A stretch of 64,000 nucleotides of DNA from the NCBI RefSeq assembly GCF_016775155.1, contig NZ_JAEUGD010000064.1, forward strand, positions 9,430-73,429, read 5' to 3'. The DNA is from Fulvivirga marina. GTDB taxonomy: Bacteria; Bacteroidota; Bacteroidia; Cytophagales; Cyclobacteriaceae. The position numbers were made by a program, and so were the translations under genes. The notes beneath the pieces are model-generated. The model did no database searches, had not been told where the DNA came from, and was given only the letters and a program-made list of their open reading frames with translations. This document shows, piece after piece, positions 47,301-58,000 of the stretch (positions within the stretch are counted from its first letter, which is position 1; each line of letters starts with the position of its first letter).

Positions 47301-48755
47301 GTGTCGCCTGCAGAAGGAGAGGGTGACGTGAGTGTATTCGCTACACCGCAGGCAGCTTTTACAATGAGCATAGGTAAAGCCTATGAAATACTCGATAAAG
47401 AAAATGAATACAAATCCTATAGAATAAAGCTCGACTATTTCAAAGTAACTCATCATGGCAAAGAGATCGAGGGGGACATTATCTGGAATGATAGCAAGGA
47501 TGTGGCCCTGTTTAAATCCTATGAGATATTGCCTCCGAATACAGCCTTGGTGGCTGATGTAAAAGTCTTGTGGGAAGAAAAGATAAATGGCTCATGGAAA
47601 CCCCTTGGTGGTAGTGGTTCTCAGGAATACGAAACTGAAACCCGGAAATTTAAAACCGGGGCAGCCCCTAAAAACATACCCGAAGAAAATGTAGCCTACA
47701 GCTACCCCGTCAAAGGACAATATAACTTTCATAAAAACGAGCACAATCGCAGCTATGTCACCCTGAAAAGTGGCCAGGGCTACCTGTTCAACGGTTCAGA
47801 TGACCAGGGTGTGAAATGGAAATACCTTGCCAGGCTTTATAGTATACAAGCCTCTCAGGTAGTTGATGTACCCATAGTGTATTCCAGCTTCTCCGGCAAA
47901 GCAGGAGGAGAAGTAAGCTGGACCGTACCGCAGGAGCTACAGCCAGGAACCGTGTATAACATCAGGATATTGAAAGTGCCCGCCGAAGACAAGACGCTGG
48001 ACAGCAATGTGAGTTTTGGAGCTGATAACGTTTATAGCGAAGATGATAATTCCGTAGAAGTAGCTAAAGCCAAAATCGAAGGCACACTGGCACTGGCAGA
48101 TGATTTTGTCCTCTATGAGACCTATTTCAGGACCAGTAAGTACAACACCTTTGCTGAAAAGCTTACCGCAACATCTGCGGAAAAATCCATAGCCGTATTC
48201 ATTGAAGGCTGGAATCTAATCAAACTAGGTTACTCCTTTGACAGTGACGAAATTCTTGACCAGTCTGAAATCTATGGTTGGAAAGAGGCCCAATCACTGG
48301 TGCAGGTGGAAGCACTGACAGGTAACAACTGGTATAAAAATCACATCTATCCGCACCTTTATCAGCATTATCCGCCTGATAATGAGATCGTGATCAGCGA
48401 CTGGAAACCCACAAACAGGCCGCAGGGCATACCACCTCTTCGGGCGATGAACATCTACCAATACAACAGAGAACTAAATATTGGAGAAAACGAAGTTTTA
48501 GGAACGGCAGTGCCCGGTACCATCTATTTCAACTATGACCTGGAATATTTCACCTATAGGGATTACCACGAATTGACTAATAAGGCCATTAACAAATATC
48601 TGGACGGAAGCGATGTACTACCCACGGGAATCAGGACCTTATTAAATACCAGGTACTCCAACCTGCTCTCCAACCAGGACTACGGTTTTAAGATCATGTA
48701 CGTACTGCCCGGAGGAAAAGTGACCACAACGAGAAATTACGATATCAAATTCTAG
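44382..48755 (+). CDS. Giant beta-rich secreted protein, first gene of TANFOR operon
   Basis: This 1457-residue protein has a signal peptide (MKQQFQRQLLTLLFSVITILCAYG). I recognise no domain. The sequence is beta-rich and glycine-rich. The middle (about 550-960) alternates aromatic and glycine strands (FGIYGFGGGMYYHM, GFTGQGYFM, GRIGIKVKLKFIKGEF), as in barrels or long beta-solenoids. There is no T9SS sorting domain. The GC-richer codon use is shared with the next three genes and differs from the flanks. The stop is one base before the next ATG, so they are co-transcribed. It may be a structural or docking part of a surface toxin-delivery machine (inference). Confidence 0.75.
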   Translation: MKQQFQRQLLTLLFSVITILCAYGETYITDSTTSDTTNLEAKIHALHEKVVSEDRLTTSFKETDLASLPIGIVKNIGGKRYIIAIDKARFTPQGAFFDAYISLSVPFSTKPLAFKAQNVAFQPGGLANSSMMRLTLASKHEREINSKIKLVLPAEGERNFIEWDCNGFKSVNLKGEFEFSKDMLISDDPKKDKVTATFEVNTGDPGSIITAVNISPFQVKALKGFSFEVQDAVVDYSDIANPAAIRFPEDYENDPQLALLWEGFYLKKLTVTLPEELLTKNGRAKIQAENLIIDKAGVSGTFSAINIFNSETGTLDGWPLSVTDLSVTLLKDKLSGAGFKGELTLPIFNNPMGYEALIYNEDHQTNYLFSVQTGKSFNAPILGADIELDSSSFIKISKIDGRFRPEAILNGKASVKSGGVNFKELHFQKLHLATVKPYVRSGVWSLVGEEQEVANFPVSIQNIVVQHNQQLMKLTADVSLALMNKEDKGFGAKTTVSVFGEIEEEVIQVGEETVTEQKWVYGGTNVADIHIKANGGCYKLEGTLSLFDNDNVYGSGFRGKISATFNPGPMVEATAQFGSVNKMRYWYTDAKVSLPSPIGTGFGIYGFGGGMYYHMIMQKFDQVTLSDASVSGNHTLQVGKTQSGVVFTPDASIGLGFRATVMLGTIPSPKPFNGDATFEMAFNNSGGLRYIGFTGQGYFMTDMKNRNIEKAPMFADLMMLYDFNNKTFHATVDTYVNAYGLIKGIHERGLAGSAVLHFSPEEWYIHIGTPDQRIGLEFVGLVRTGSYFMVGTNIPGMPIPPAQVSEILGDMDLDFMRDENALGSGAGFAFGTAMQIGTGKLRFLMFYGEFEAGLGFDIMLKDYGNAQCAGSSGPIGINGWYASGQAWAYVMGRIGIKVKLKFIKGEFDILRIGAAAVLQAKLPNPVYMQGIVGGEFSILGGLVKGKCRFKMTIGEECEILGVSETTGIKVVSDVSPAEGEGDVSVFATPQAAFTMSIGKAYEILDKENEYKSYRIKLDYFKVTHHGKEIEGDIIWNDSKDVALFKSYEILPPNTALVADVKVLWEEKINGSWKPLGGSGSQEYETETRKFKTGAAPKNIPEENVAYSYPVKGQYNFHKNEHNRSYVTLKSGQGYLFNGSDDQGVKWKYLARLYSIQASQVVDVPIVYSSFSGKAGGEVSWTVPQELQPGTVYNIRILKVPAEDKTLDSNVSFGADNVYSEDDNSVEVAKAKIEGTLALADDFVLYETYFRTSKYNTFAEKLTATSAEKSIAVFIEGWNLIKLGYSFDSDEILDQSEIYGWKEAQSLVQVEALTGNNWYKNHIYPHLYQHYPPDNEIVISDWKPTNRPQGIPPLRAMNIYQYNRELNIGENEVLGTAVPGTIYFNYDLEYFTYRDYHELTNKAINKYLDGSDVLPTGIRTLLNTRYSNLLSNQDYGFKIMYVLPGGKVTTTRNYDIKF

Positions 48756-48756
48756 G

Positions 48757-50820
48757 ATGAGGAGACTGAAATATTATATAGCAGCATTTGCTCTGGCAAT
48801 TACATCTGCCGCAAGCGGGCAAAATGAAGAGACGGCTGCCATTAAGGTGATCACTACCTCAGCCGATGAGGGTGTAATTATCCGTTGGGCACCCACCACC
48901 CCAGTGGCTTGGCAGCTTGCCAATAACTATGGTTATATGCTCACCCGCTACACCCTGTATCCATCCGATTCTTTAGGTTATTCGGAAAAAATAAAGCTTA
49001 CGCCAAACGGCTTGCATGTACTTCCTGAAAATGATTGGGAAGGCGTAGCCAACAGTGATAAATGGGCAGCTATAGCAGCCCAGGCCATTTATGGTGAGGA
49101 CTTCGTTCTGGCTGATCCGGGAGAAGGCGCGACCTCTTTTGTTAATGCAGCCGCAGAACAGGAAAACAGGTTTAGCTTTTCGCTACTGGCAGCCGATGTA
49201 TCCATAGCGACAGCCGAGGCCATGGGCTTGCGCTGGGTGGACAAAACAGCGGTAAAAGGCACAACCTATGTCTACAGGGTGGAACTGAACAAACAAATGG
49301 AAAATTACCCGGTAGAGCGGGGAAGCAGCAAAATCACTTTTACAGCGCCCAAGTCACTTCCCAAGCCTTCCAATGTAGAGGCTACCTTTGGTGACCATAG
49401 TGTGAATATTTCCTGGAATACCTTCTATCTTGATGGTATCTACTCATCTTATGTTGTGGAACGCTCAGATGATGGAGGCAAAAGCTTTCACTTGCCAGAC
49501 GATCTGCAATTCTTTAGCCTGAAAAAGGAAGGTTCTGGGCCACTGGAAAAAATGTACTACATGGATTCCATTCCTGATAACAATATGAGTTATCAATACC
49601 GGGTGGTGGGTATCACTCCCTTTGGAGAAAAAGGCCCTCCATCCATACCCGTAGCAGGACAGGGCTATGTAAGCCTTGGCGATGCTATACCGGTAATCGC
49701 GGAAACCGTGGTAATGAAAGACGGTATGGTAAATATCATCTGGAAATTTGCCCACGACCTGATCGGACAGGTAAAACACTTTACGGTAGACCGTGGCCCG
49801 AAAGCAGGAGGCCCCTATCAACTGGTTAGTGGCAATATACCCACCGGCACAATGGCCTTTCAGGACACGCAGCCCTTGTCCGTTAACTACTACGTGATAA
49901 AAGCGTATGGCAAGCATGGTGAAGTACGGCAGTCTTTCCCGGCTATGGTGCAGCTTGAAGACAGCATTCCCCCGGCTACACCGGTCGGACTTGAAGGAAA
50001 AGTAGATGATAATGGAAGAGTAACCATTACATGGCAGCCCAACACGGAGCAAGACCTTTACGGTTACAGGGTATTCCGTTCAAACGCCCTGAAAGAAGAA
50101 TATATTCAGGTTACCGAAGCAGCCATTAATACCGCTGGCTTTACCGACAGCATCAACATCAATACCCTCACAGAGGAAATTATCTATACTGTTACCGCCC
50201 AGGACAGAAGGTACAACCAGTCAGGCTATGCGCAGCCGCTCATTCTGAAAAGGCCGGACATTGTACCACCCGATCAACCCGTATTAAAAAGTGTCACACC
50301 CGGTGAAGGAACGGTTTTTATTGACTGGTACCCCGCATCGGCCACCGACATAGCAGGGTATAAACTCTTTAGAAAGAAAGCAGGCTCCACCATATGGAAA
50401 GAATTTTTGCTTCCCAAAGATTCTACCTCTTTTAAGGACGAGCTGGCAGATACCGGCACGCCATACAACTATTCACTGATGGCCGTGGATGATGATAACC
50501 TGGCCTCAGAAGCCACCCAATTTTCTGCACAACCTTTGGCAATGCCCCTTCCTGCCATCTCGAAAGTAAGCCACCAGGCAGACCGGGAGCAAAAACAAAT
50601 ATCCCTGAGCTGGAAATACCCTGTAGCCTATGCAGAAGTAATTGTGTACCGCAGTGAAAACCAAGCCCCACTCAGGCAGTATGCCCGAATAAATGATGGG
50701 GAAAAAATATTTACAGACTACCAGCTAAAAGTTGGCACGCTCTACAAATACAGGTTTAAGGTAATTGACAAAAACGGCGAAGAAAGTCCTATAAGCGATG
50801 AAATTGAAATTCAATACTGA
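48757..50820 (+). CDS. Fibronectin type III repeat protein
   Basis: This 687-residue secreted protein (signal MRRLKYYIAAFALAITSAASG) has an N-terminal domain unlike known families (to about 190). About five fibronectin type III-like repeats follow, each starting with a P-x-x-V/L pattern and a W (LPKPSNVEATFGDHSVNISW, PATPVGLEGKVDDNGRVTITW, PPDQPVLKSVTPGEGTVFIDW). There is no T9SS signal. It is second in the giant operon. Repeats of this kind usually make rigid extracellular stalks, which suits an adhesin or spacer role. Confidence 0.82.
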   Translation: MRRLKYYIAAFALAITSAASGQNEETAAIKVITTSADEGVIIRWAPTTPVAWQLANNYGYMLTRYTLYPSDSLGYSEKIKLTPNGLHVLPENDWEGVANSDKWAAIAAQAIYGEDFVLADPGEGATSFVNAAAEQENRFSFSLLAADVSIATAEAMGLRWVDKTAVKGTTYVYRVELNKQMENYPVERGSSKITFTAPKSLPKPSNVEATFGDHSVNISWNTFYLDGIYSSYVVERSDDGGKSFHLPDDLQFFSLKKEGSGPLEKMYYMDSIPDNNMSYQYRVVGITPFGEKGPPSIPVAGQGYVSLGDAIPVIAETVVMKDGMVNIIWKFAHDLIGQVKHFTVDRGPKAGGPYQLVSGNIPTGTMAFQDTQPLSVNYYVIKAYGKHGEVRQSFPAMVQLEDSIPPATPVGLEGKVDDNGRVTITWQPNTEQDLYGYRVFRSNALKEEYIQVTEAAINTAGFTDSININTLTEEIIYTVTAQDRRYNQSGYAQPLILKRPDIVPPDQPVLKSVTPGEGTVFIDWYPASATDIAGYKLFRKKAGSTIWKEFLLPKDSTSFKDELADTGTPYNYSLMAVDDDNLASEATQFSAQPLAMPLPAISKVSHQADREQKQISLSWKYPVAYAEVIVYRSENQAPLRQYARINDGEKIFTDYQLKVGTLYKYRFKVIDKNGEESPISDEIEIQY

Positions 50821-50821
50821 T

Positions 50822-53800
50822 ATGCTAGTGAAAAAAGGTTTTTGGTTATGTGTCCTGCTCCTTTTTAACCTTAACTATTGTTATGCGGGTGAAGGCCAGG
50901 GGAACATTACTGTAAAGATTACCAAAACAATTGGGTACTGTAAAGATAGTAAAAATGGTGCTCCTGAATACAAATTCCGGTTTGCCTATAACGGGAGTAC
51001 ACCGGAAAAAGGCATTGACGGAGGGGCTGAGGCTACATGGTATTCAACCAACCTGTTACTATCGAATAGTACCTATACAGGTGCTCCTGAAAATTTTCAA
51101 ATAGACTTCAGGGCCTATGAGTATGATGGCGGAGGCGGTAGCGATAATGATGATTACAAACTCGGACCGTATAGCCTTTATTTCAATCCGATGGACTATG
51201 AAGTGGGAAAGGCCAACAAGCTGTACATGCTGATTTACAAGCAGGCATGTACTTCCAAAAAGGTAATATTTTCGTCAATATCCGACTACGAGAACTACGT
51301 AGCCAAGTTGCGGAGTGCCCCCAGTTGCGGTACTTTTTACAATTGGTTGTGGGGAGCAGAAGTTACAATCCAGTACACCTCACCCGCACCTACCATTAAG
51401 AGCTTCGGCCTTCCGGCACAAAAATGTTTTGATGATTCCATTAGCGTAAAAACTACGATACCCAAGGCGTTCAAGAAAAAAGATGTCAGCTACTCCTATG
51501 AGTACCTTTTCGATAGTGAACATGTCAATGAAACCAAATGCCGTCCGAACCCTGCATACTGTGGCCCTTGCAGTGGTGGTACCCCTTTAAGGATAGAGAG
51601 CCGTTCCGGGGCAATAGAAAATGCTGCCCCCATTGACGGCGGCAATCAGCCTTGCTGTGATGAACCCTCACAAATTTGTGAAACCACGAAAAGATATATA
51701 TGGCGGTCGTTGCCAACCTCGGCCTATACAATAATCAATAATAAGGACACAGTTGAATACATGAAGTTAAAGATTGGGGACATTCCCCAGATTGCCTCAA
51801 AGGTAAAGTCAAACAATATATTGAAGATTACTTTCAGGGCAAGGGCCGCATCAGGTACCTCTACCAGTAATTACTCTGATCCTAAGTTTGTGGACGTAGC
51901 CGCCGCTGCCCCAACCTTTACTGTTGCTTATACAACCCCATCCTGTCAAACCGACCCTGGCACAGGTACAATAGCGATTACCAATGTCAGCGGGGTTGGC
52001 TCGTATCGTTACTATCTTCAAACCAGCCTATGTGATGACCCTGAAGCCGATGCTTGCGTTAGTTTTGGTGCCGCAAAAGGTAACTTTACAGGTTCGTCAG
52101 TAACCATACCCAATGTTGAACCAGGAACATATTATGTATACGTTGGCAATAACGGCGGAGAACTTGGGAACTGTGCGCGGTACATGGTAAAAACAGTAAA
52201 CGCCATCCCTTTACCGGTGATAGATGCAGCCGTTCCTGATGATGTTACCTGCCCCGAAGGTAGTGATGGTAGTGTTAATATAGCGGTTTCTGGCGGTAAG
52301 GATGGAGTTTTTACCTATGTGCTATCTCCTGAAGTTGGGAATTTCAATGCAGGTGCAACTGCCCGCAAAGGAAGCTTCTCAGGGCTTGCAGCCGGTCAGT
52401 ACACCGTGACCGTAAACGATGGCTGTATGAAAGATACTGCGAAAGTATTTACCGTTCAGCAGCCACCCAAAGTAACCGCTACAACCGAACCCACCACACC
52501 GCTATGCTTTAATGAACCCGATGGCAAAATCGGCATCGACGCGAGCTATGACAAAACCTTTGCAAACTATGTAAAGGATGGCTCAGGAACCTTTAACTAC
52601 AGGCTTTACAACAGCAGCAACCAACTGGTGGATGAAGAACTGAACACCACAGCTACCAGCCACCTCTTTACCGGACTGGCCGGTGATACTTACACCATAA
52701 AAGTAACCGATGCCGGGCAGCCGGGATGTGCCGCCTTTGAAACCACCCAGAAAGTAGACGCCGTTGTGCCACTGTCCCTGGCACTGGCAGATCAAAAAAA
52801 TATCTCATGCTTCGGCGCTGCCGACGGACAAATAACCGTTTCCGGCTCAGGAGGCTTCAATAAATATGTTTACATGCTTGCCCATACAGGTACCGGTGAA
52901 GAAATAACCAATACCACCGGGGATTTTTCTGGGCTGAAACCAGGAACCTATCAGATGGCCATCAAAAACGATGTGACGACCTGTACTGACCAATACCAGT
53001 TACCAGGAACAGTTACCCTCACCCAACCCGAAGAAATGACCATTGCCCTGTCCCCGAAAAGGATTACCTGCTTTGAATCTGACAACGGAGGGATCAATGT
53101 GAGTACTTCCGGTCTTTTGAGCAACTATACCTTTGGCTGGACATGGAACGGCGCTTCTTACAAGACCGGAAGCCAGGGTGAAACTCTATCCATTTCCGGA
53201 TTGCTTCCCGGCACCTACCAACTGACCATTACCAATAGCAATGGCTGTATCAAAAGCTCTCAAGCCTATACTATGGAAGAGCCGGCAGTACTCGTTATAG
53301 AAGCCGTTGACGTGGACAGGCCGGAATGCTTTGGCGAAGTGGACGGCACCATTATTCCTCATATTAAAGGAGGATGGGGTAGTTATACCTGGTACTATTC
53401 TAATGATAATCAGGCTACCTGGACAGCTTATGACGAAACAAAACAATTTGGCCCGGCCACATACCACATCAAAGCTATTGACATGGAAGGATGTGAAACC
53501 GTTTATGCCGATGCGATTGAATTTCTCACCCCTGATCTGCCTCTGGATATGGCGCTTTCCATCACATCCAGAAACGGTTATGGCATTAGCTGCTTTGGTG
53601 GGGCCGATGGAGAGGTGAACCTGACAGGTTCAGGTGGTATAACCTTTAACTCAGACTCGCCCTATCTATACAGCGTAGACGAAAGGACTTTTGGCACAAC
53701 GCCCGTTATAGGCGGTCTTACTGCCGGAGATCATACTTTTTATATCAAAGATGCCAACGGTTGCGAGGTAGAAAAAATATTGAACCTGCCCGAACCTGAG

Positions 53801-55033
53801 TTGCTGGAACTGTCTATGACAGACAAGACTGATGTGAAATGTTATGGCGATAATAGCGGGAGCATTACGGTAGCAGCAAACGGAGGTATTGCTTCTTATG
53901 AATACAATCTGAATAGCGGAACCTATGGAAACCAGCCTATATTTACTTCCCTTACATCCGGCACCTATACCCTTGGGGTGAAAGACCTGAACGGTTGTGA
54001 AACCTTTATAGAGGTAACCATAATAGAACTGAACAGCCCGATGATACTGGATGCTAATATAGTGCACAGTTCATGTTATAATTATGACAACGGCCATATC
54101 GAAACGACCATGCAGGGCGGCGTGGCTCCTTATGCTTACTCATGGTCACATGGAGCAGATACCAAAGATGTAACATCTCTGGCACCTGGCAGATACACTC
54201 TGACCGTAACCGATGCCGAAGGCTGCATAGTCCTGGGCGAATACGAAATAACCGAGCCGGACAATATAGACATAGAGCCGGAAGCTACCCTTTGCCAGGG
54301 GCAGACCTATACCATTGATGCCACCTATGATGCTGAGGGTGCCCATTATTTTTGGTCTTCGCCCAATGGCTTCACCAGCAACGAAGCCCGGATCACCATA
54401 GCAGAAGAAGGGATTTATACCGCCGAAGTAAGCCTGCCTGATGGTTGCGTCATGAGCGAGCAGTTTGAACTGAAGCGTTCGGACGTACTGTTCGATGTCA
54501 ACTTCCTTACGGCTACCGAACTCGAAGCCGGGGATACCGTGGTGATTGTTGATGTAACTGATCCAAGACCGGATAGTGTGGAGTGGTATTTTGGTGGTGA
54601 TATGACCGTTATAGATGACTCATCAGGCCACCCGCAAGTACTTTACGGCCAGGCAGGTGAATACGAGATCGGTTTTACGGCTTATTTCGGAGGTTGTGTA
54701 GATCATCAGACCAAATCTATTACAGTATATGACAAGGATGAAAAGCCAAACAATGGTCGCATCTTCTTTGGGGAGCTTGGTATTAAAACGGCCCGGGTAT
54801 ACCCTAACCCCAACCAGGGCAAATTTGAAGTGGTTATTGAGTTGCATCAGCGTGCTGATCTTATGCTGGAAATATATGATATGTACGGGTTGAAAGTTAC
54901 GGAACAGCAGTTTTCAGGGCGAGACTTTTATATGACTTCATTTGACCTTTCAAATCAACAGAGCGGTGTTTACCTGCTTAGGGCAATGACCGGAGATGAA
55001 GAGACCGTAATCAAAGTGCTGGTGAACAAATGA
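50822..55033 (+). CDS. SprB-repeat protein with T9SS sorting domain
   Basis: This protein of 1403 residues has a signal peptide (MLVKKGFWLCVLLLFNLNYC). A beta domain with several Cys fills the first ~450 residues. About eight SprB-type repeats follow at roughly 475-1110 (e.g. ISCFGAADGQITVSGSGG, VKCYGDNSGSITVAANGG, SSCYNYDNGHIETTMQGG), then a PKD-like domain and a type A T9SS domain (RVYPNPNQGKFEV, MYGLKV, GVYLLRA). SprB repeats occur in gliding adhesins. It is the only operon member with a T9SS signal. The start is ATG 50822 just after the previous stop; 50798 (23-base overlap) is possible. Confidence 0.85.
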   Translation: MLVKKGFWLCVLLLFNLNYCYAGEGQGNITVKITKTIGYCKDSKNGAPEYKFRFAYNGSTPEKGIDGGAEATWYSTNLLLSNSTYTGAPENFQIDFRAYEYDGGGGSDNDDYKLGPYSLYFNPMDYEVGKANKLYMLIYKQACTSKKVIFSSISDYENYVAKLRSAPSCGTFYNWLWGAEVTIQYTSPAPTIKSFGLPAQKCFDDSISVKTTIPKAFKKKDVSYSYEYLFDSEHVNETKCRPNPAYCGPCSGGTPLRIESRSGAIENAAPIDGGNQPCCDEPSQICETTKRYIWRSLPTSAYTIINNKDTVEYMKLKIGDIPQIASKVKSNNILKITFRARAASGTSTSNYSDPKFVDVAAAAPTFTVAYTTPSCQTDPGTGTIAITNVSGVGSYRYYLQTSLCDDPEADACVSFGAAKGNFTGSSVTIPNVEPGTYYVYVGNNGGELGNCARYMVKTVNAIPLPVIDAAVPDDVTCPEGSDGSVNIAVSGGKDGVFTYVLSPEVGNFNAGATARKGSFSGLAAGQYTVTVNDGCMKDTAKVFTVQQPPKVTATTEPTTPLCFNEPDGKIGIDASYDKTFANYVKDGSGTFNYRLYNSSNQLVDEELNTTATSHLFTGLAGDTYTIKVTDAGQPGCAAFETTQKVDAVVPLSLALADQKNISCFGAADGQITVSGSGGFNKYVYMLAHTGTGEEITNTTGDFSGLKPGTYQMAIKNDVTTCTDQYQLPGTVTLTQPEEMTIALSPKRITCFESDNGGINVSTSGLLSNYTFGWTWNGASYKTGSQGETLSISGLLPGTYQLTITNSNGCIKSSQAYTMEEPAVLVIEAVDVDRPECFGEVDGTIIPHIKGGWGSYTWYYSNDNQATWTAYDETKQFGPATYHIKAIDMEGCETVYADAIEFLTPDLPLDMALSITSRNGYGISCFGGADGEVNLTGSGGITFNSDSPYLYSVDERTFGTTPVIGGLTAGDHTFYIKDANGCEVEKILNLPEPELLELSMTDKTDVKCYGDNSGSITVAANGGIASYEYNLNSGTYGNQPIFTSLTSGTYTLGVKDLNGCETFIEVTIIELNSPMILDANIVHSSCYNYDNGHIETTMQGGVAPYAYSWSHGADTKDVTSLAPGRYTLTVTDAEGCIVLGEYEITEPDNIDIEPEATLCQGQTYTIDATYDAEGAHYFWSSPNGFTSNEARITIAEEGIYTAEVSLPDGCVMSEQFELKRSDVLFDVNFLTATELEAGDTVVIVDVTDPRPDSVEWYFGGDMTVIDDSSGHPQVLYGQAGEYEIGFTAYFGGCVDHQTKSITVYDKDEKPNNGRIFFGELGIKTARVYPNPNQGKFEVVIELHQRADLMLEIYDMYGLKVTEQQFSGRDFYMTSFDLSNQQSGVYLLRAMTGDEETVIKVLVNK

Positions 55034-58000
55034 TACAGATGACCAAGATGAAGAACCGATACCAATATAATTACCCCCTGATCTTTGCCTTGTTGACGGC
55101 GATTTACATATTAACGGGAGTAGCTCAAAGTGCTTTTTCTCAGATGTATCCGGTAAATGCTACCACCCAAATTGCACCGCCATACTCCGTATTCATCAGC
55201 GACTATGTAGCGCCGGGGTCAGAACAGCTTAAACTTAACCTTTTCCTTCGCGACCTTACCGAGCCGGTCTATGATGTCAGGCTCAGACTGGTGATTAAAG
55301 GGCAGGGGGTGAGGATAGAAACTTCACCCACCTATAACCCTGCGCCCATAACCATCGAAGGAGGACTTTCCACCTGGCTGGATGCTACTGATCTGGCGCC
55401 GTTGTTCGAGAGCAGAAACCTCATTTTTAGCGGCTACAGCAAATCGGAGTTTGAAAGATATGGCAGGTTACCCGAAGGATTTTACCAGTTCTGTTTTACC
55501 GTTTACGACTACCGCCACCCTGAAATACAGCTCTCTCAGCAAAGCTGCCAGAACCTCTGGCTGGTACGTCCTGATCCGCCCATGCTCAACCAGCCCGCAT
55601 GTGCCGCTGAGCTTGAGCTGAATGAGATGCAGCAATCGGTGATATTCCAGTGGACACCGATGGCTATTTCACCCAATTCCAGCTTTACAACAGATTATAT
55701 TTTCAGGTTGTACGAAATCCGTTCTGAAGGCCGAAACCCTGCGGACATTGTGCTCAGTACCAACCCGATCTATGAATTACAAACGGCTGAAACGAGCCTG
55801 CTCTACGGTGTTGCAGAACCACCTTTGGTGCCGGGAATGGAATATGTCTGGCAGGTTCAGGCGATAGACTTGGGAGGGAGAGATCGCTTCAAAAACAATG
55901 GTTACAGTAAGATCTGTACTTTCAGGGTAGCCGAAAATGAAGAGCCGCTCCCTGAACCGGACGAGTTTAAGGCCTGGGGGCTTAATGAGAGTATGGGTAT
56001 GGCTTCATGGGTTCCTTCGCTGGAACCGGATGGCTATACCGTAGAATACAGGCTGGCGGACAATCCTCAGGCAGAATGGTTTGTGGAAGAACTACAGCTC
56101 CCGCCGGATGCACAACTGGCCGACAGCATGTATGTGGTACTGCAAGACCTGATGGCTCAAACGGCCTACGAGGTTCGTATTGGTAGCAAGAGGGGAGCCT
56201 TTGTCAGCTCATGGACTGAAACCAAACGGTTTACCACCTATCCACCCCGGGTATTTGCCTGCGGTGATCCTCAGGAGGTTCAGCAGCCTTTAAATACCAC
56301 TCCTCTTATTTCTGCCATTCGTGGAGAGGTGTTTACAGTAGGGGACTTCAATATGAGGCTCACTAAAGTAACGGGAGGTGACGGTGTATTCTCAGGCTAT
56401 GGCTCTGTTGAAACCCCATTCCTCGGTTTCAATCTCGCCGTGAAGTTTGACAATATTCGGGTCAATGAACTGTACCAGGTAGTGGATGGGGAAGTGATTG
56501 CCCTTTCGGATGGTATTGATGGTTTGATAGAGACTTGGGAAGGTGATGGTGATGCAGGCTCTGATGATGGAGACGATAATACCGACGATGAGAACAGTGA
56601 TACTAATAATGACTTTGATGGCGTAGATATTGATTATGACGGAGAGATCAGTGATGTAACCGTGGGAGATGATGGAGTAATTGTAGTGACAGATGAGAAC
56701 GGAATGCAGCATACCTATGAGCAGCCCGTCGATCCGGAAACCGGGGAGAAGGAGGATGTCAGGTTCACAGATGGGTCGGGAGATACTTGGGTTGTGGATG
56801 GTGAGGGGAATGTTACGCAAGGAAACAGTAATGTTACAGATGATGAAACAATTGATACTGAAAAAGAACTAATTAAAGAAGCTTTAGAATACTTCAAGCA
56901 GGAAATTACCACTTACCTTGAAAATAACGGCAAAGGGCCTTTGGATGAGGTGTTGCTTAGAAGAATACAATCATTACCTGATTGTCTGCCAAAGGATGAA
57001 GAAAAGTTGCAAGCTATTTTGGGAAAAATTGATGATCTAATTAATGAACCTGATAATCTATTAGTATTAATAAAAGAAGATGACATCAATGGCCCTCAGG
57101 TTGAACTGATGGTTGATCAGCTCAAAGGCAAGCGGCCTCCTTATAGCAGTGAGCTTTCTGAGGAGCAGTGGGATCAGCTTGTTCAAATATTATGTCCTTA
57201 TCTTGTTGAGGAAGAGGAGAGGCCTGAATTAGTGACTATTGTGCCTATAAACGATGATCAGTTTGCATCTGGTATTGACAACGATAAATTGGAAATCACA
57301 TACTCAATCAAGGCTACCGAGAAATATCCCTTGCAATATGCGAAGCTGGAGGTTTATAAGAAGGACGGAACATTGGTCTATGTAAACAAAGAGGATATAA
57401 AGATTGGCGAAAATTTAAGCTTTAAATGGGATGGGAAAATGAACCAAGGAGATAAAAATGGAAAATATATTAGACATGATATGTCTCCATTTAAAGTAAA
57501 AATTGTTGCTAGTCGGCTGGAGAATTTCACTGATAATTTTACTGTATATACAAGTGGAAAGGTTTACCCTTATGTTGATGAGTGGATGGACGCTTCAGAC
57601 GAAATTAAGGAAAGGATATTTATTAATAATGCTCCAATTGGAACAACCAAGTTTCAATACTATATAATGCTAAGGGATGATATGGTTGAAAACATTGGAA
57701 TTGAAAATATTAATTCAGGACCTTTGAATTATATGGATAAAAATGACACGACATTCATGTTTCTAGGCAAAAAAATAGCTACACATAAAAATTACAGACC
57801 CATTTTAGAAGAAATTGAAGCGAAAATGAAAAGTGCTGGTGATTATAGTATGTATAAAAATAAGTATAGTATAATTGATTATGGCATTAGATTTATGAAC
57901 CACTCCAGAACAATAAGTGATCACTCATTTGGATTTGCAATTGATATTGATCCTTTGAAAAATCCACAGATTTACGAAAAAATGAACTTGTTCTTCAAGG

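Noticed and set aside
49465-50052. A 195-residue - strand frame inside the fibronectin gene
   Set aside because: It is a shadow of the strongly supported coding frame on the + strand, without motifs of its own.
51940-54110. SprB repeats as a DNA-level tandem repeat array
   Set aside because: The units are related at protein level but too diverged in DNA to be a recent tandem expansion.
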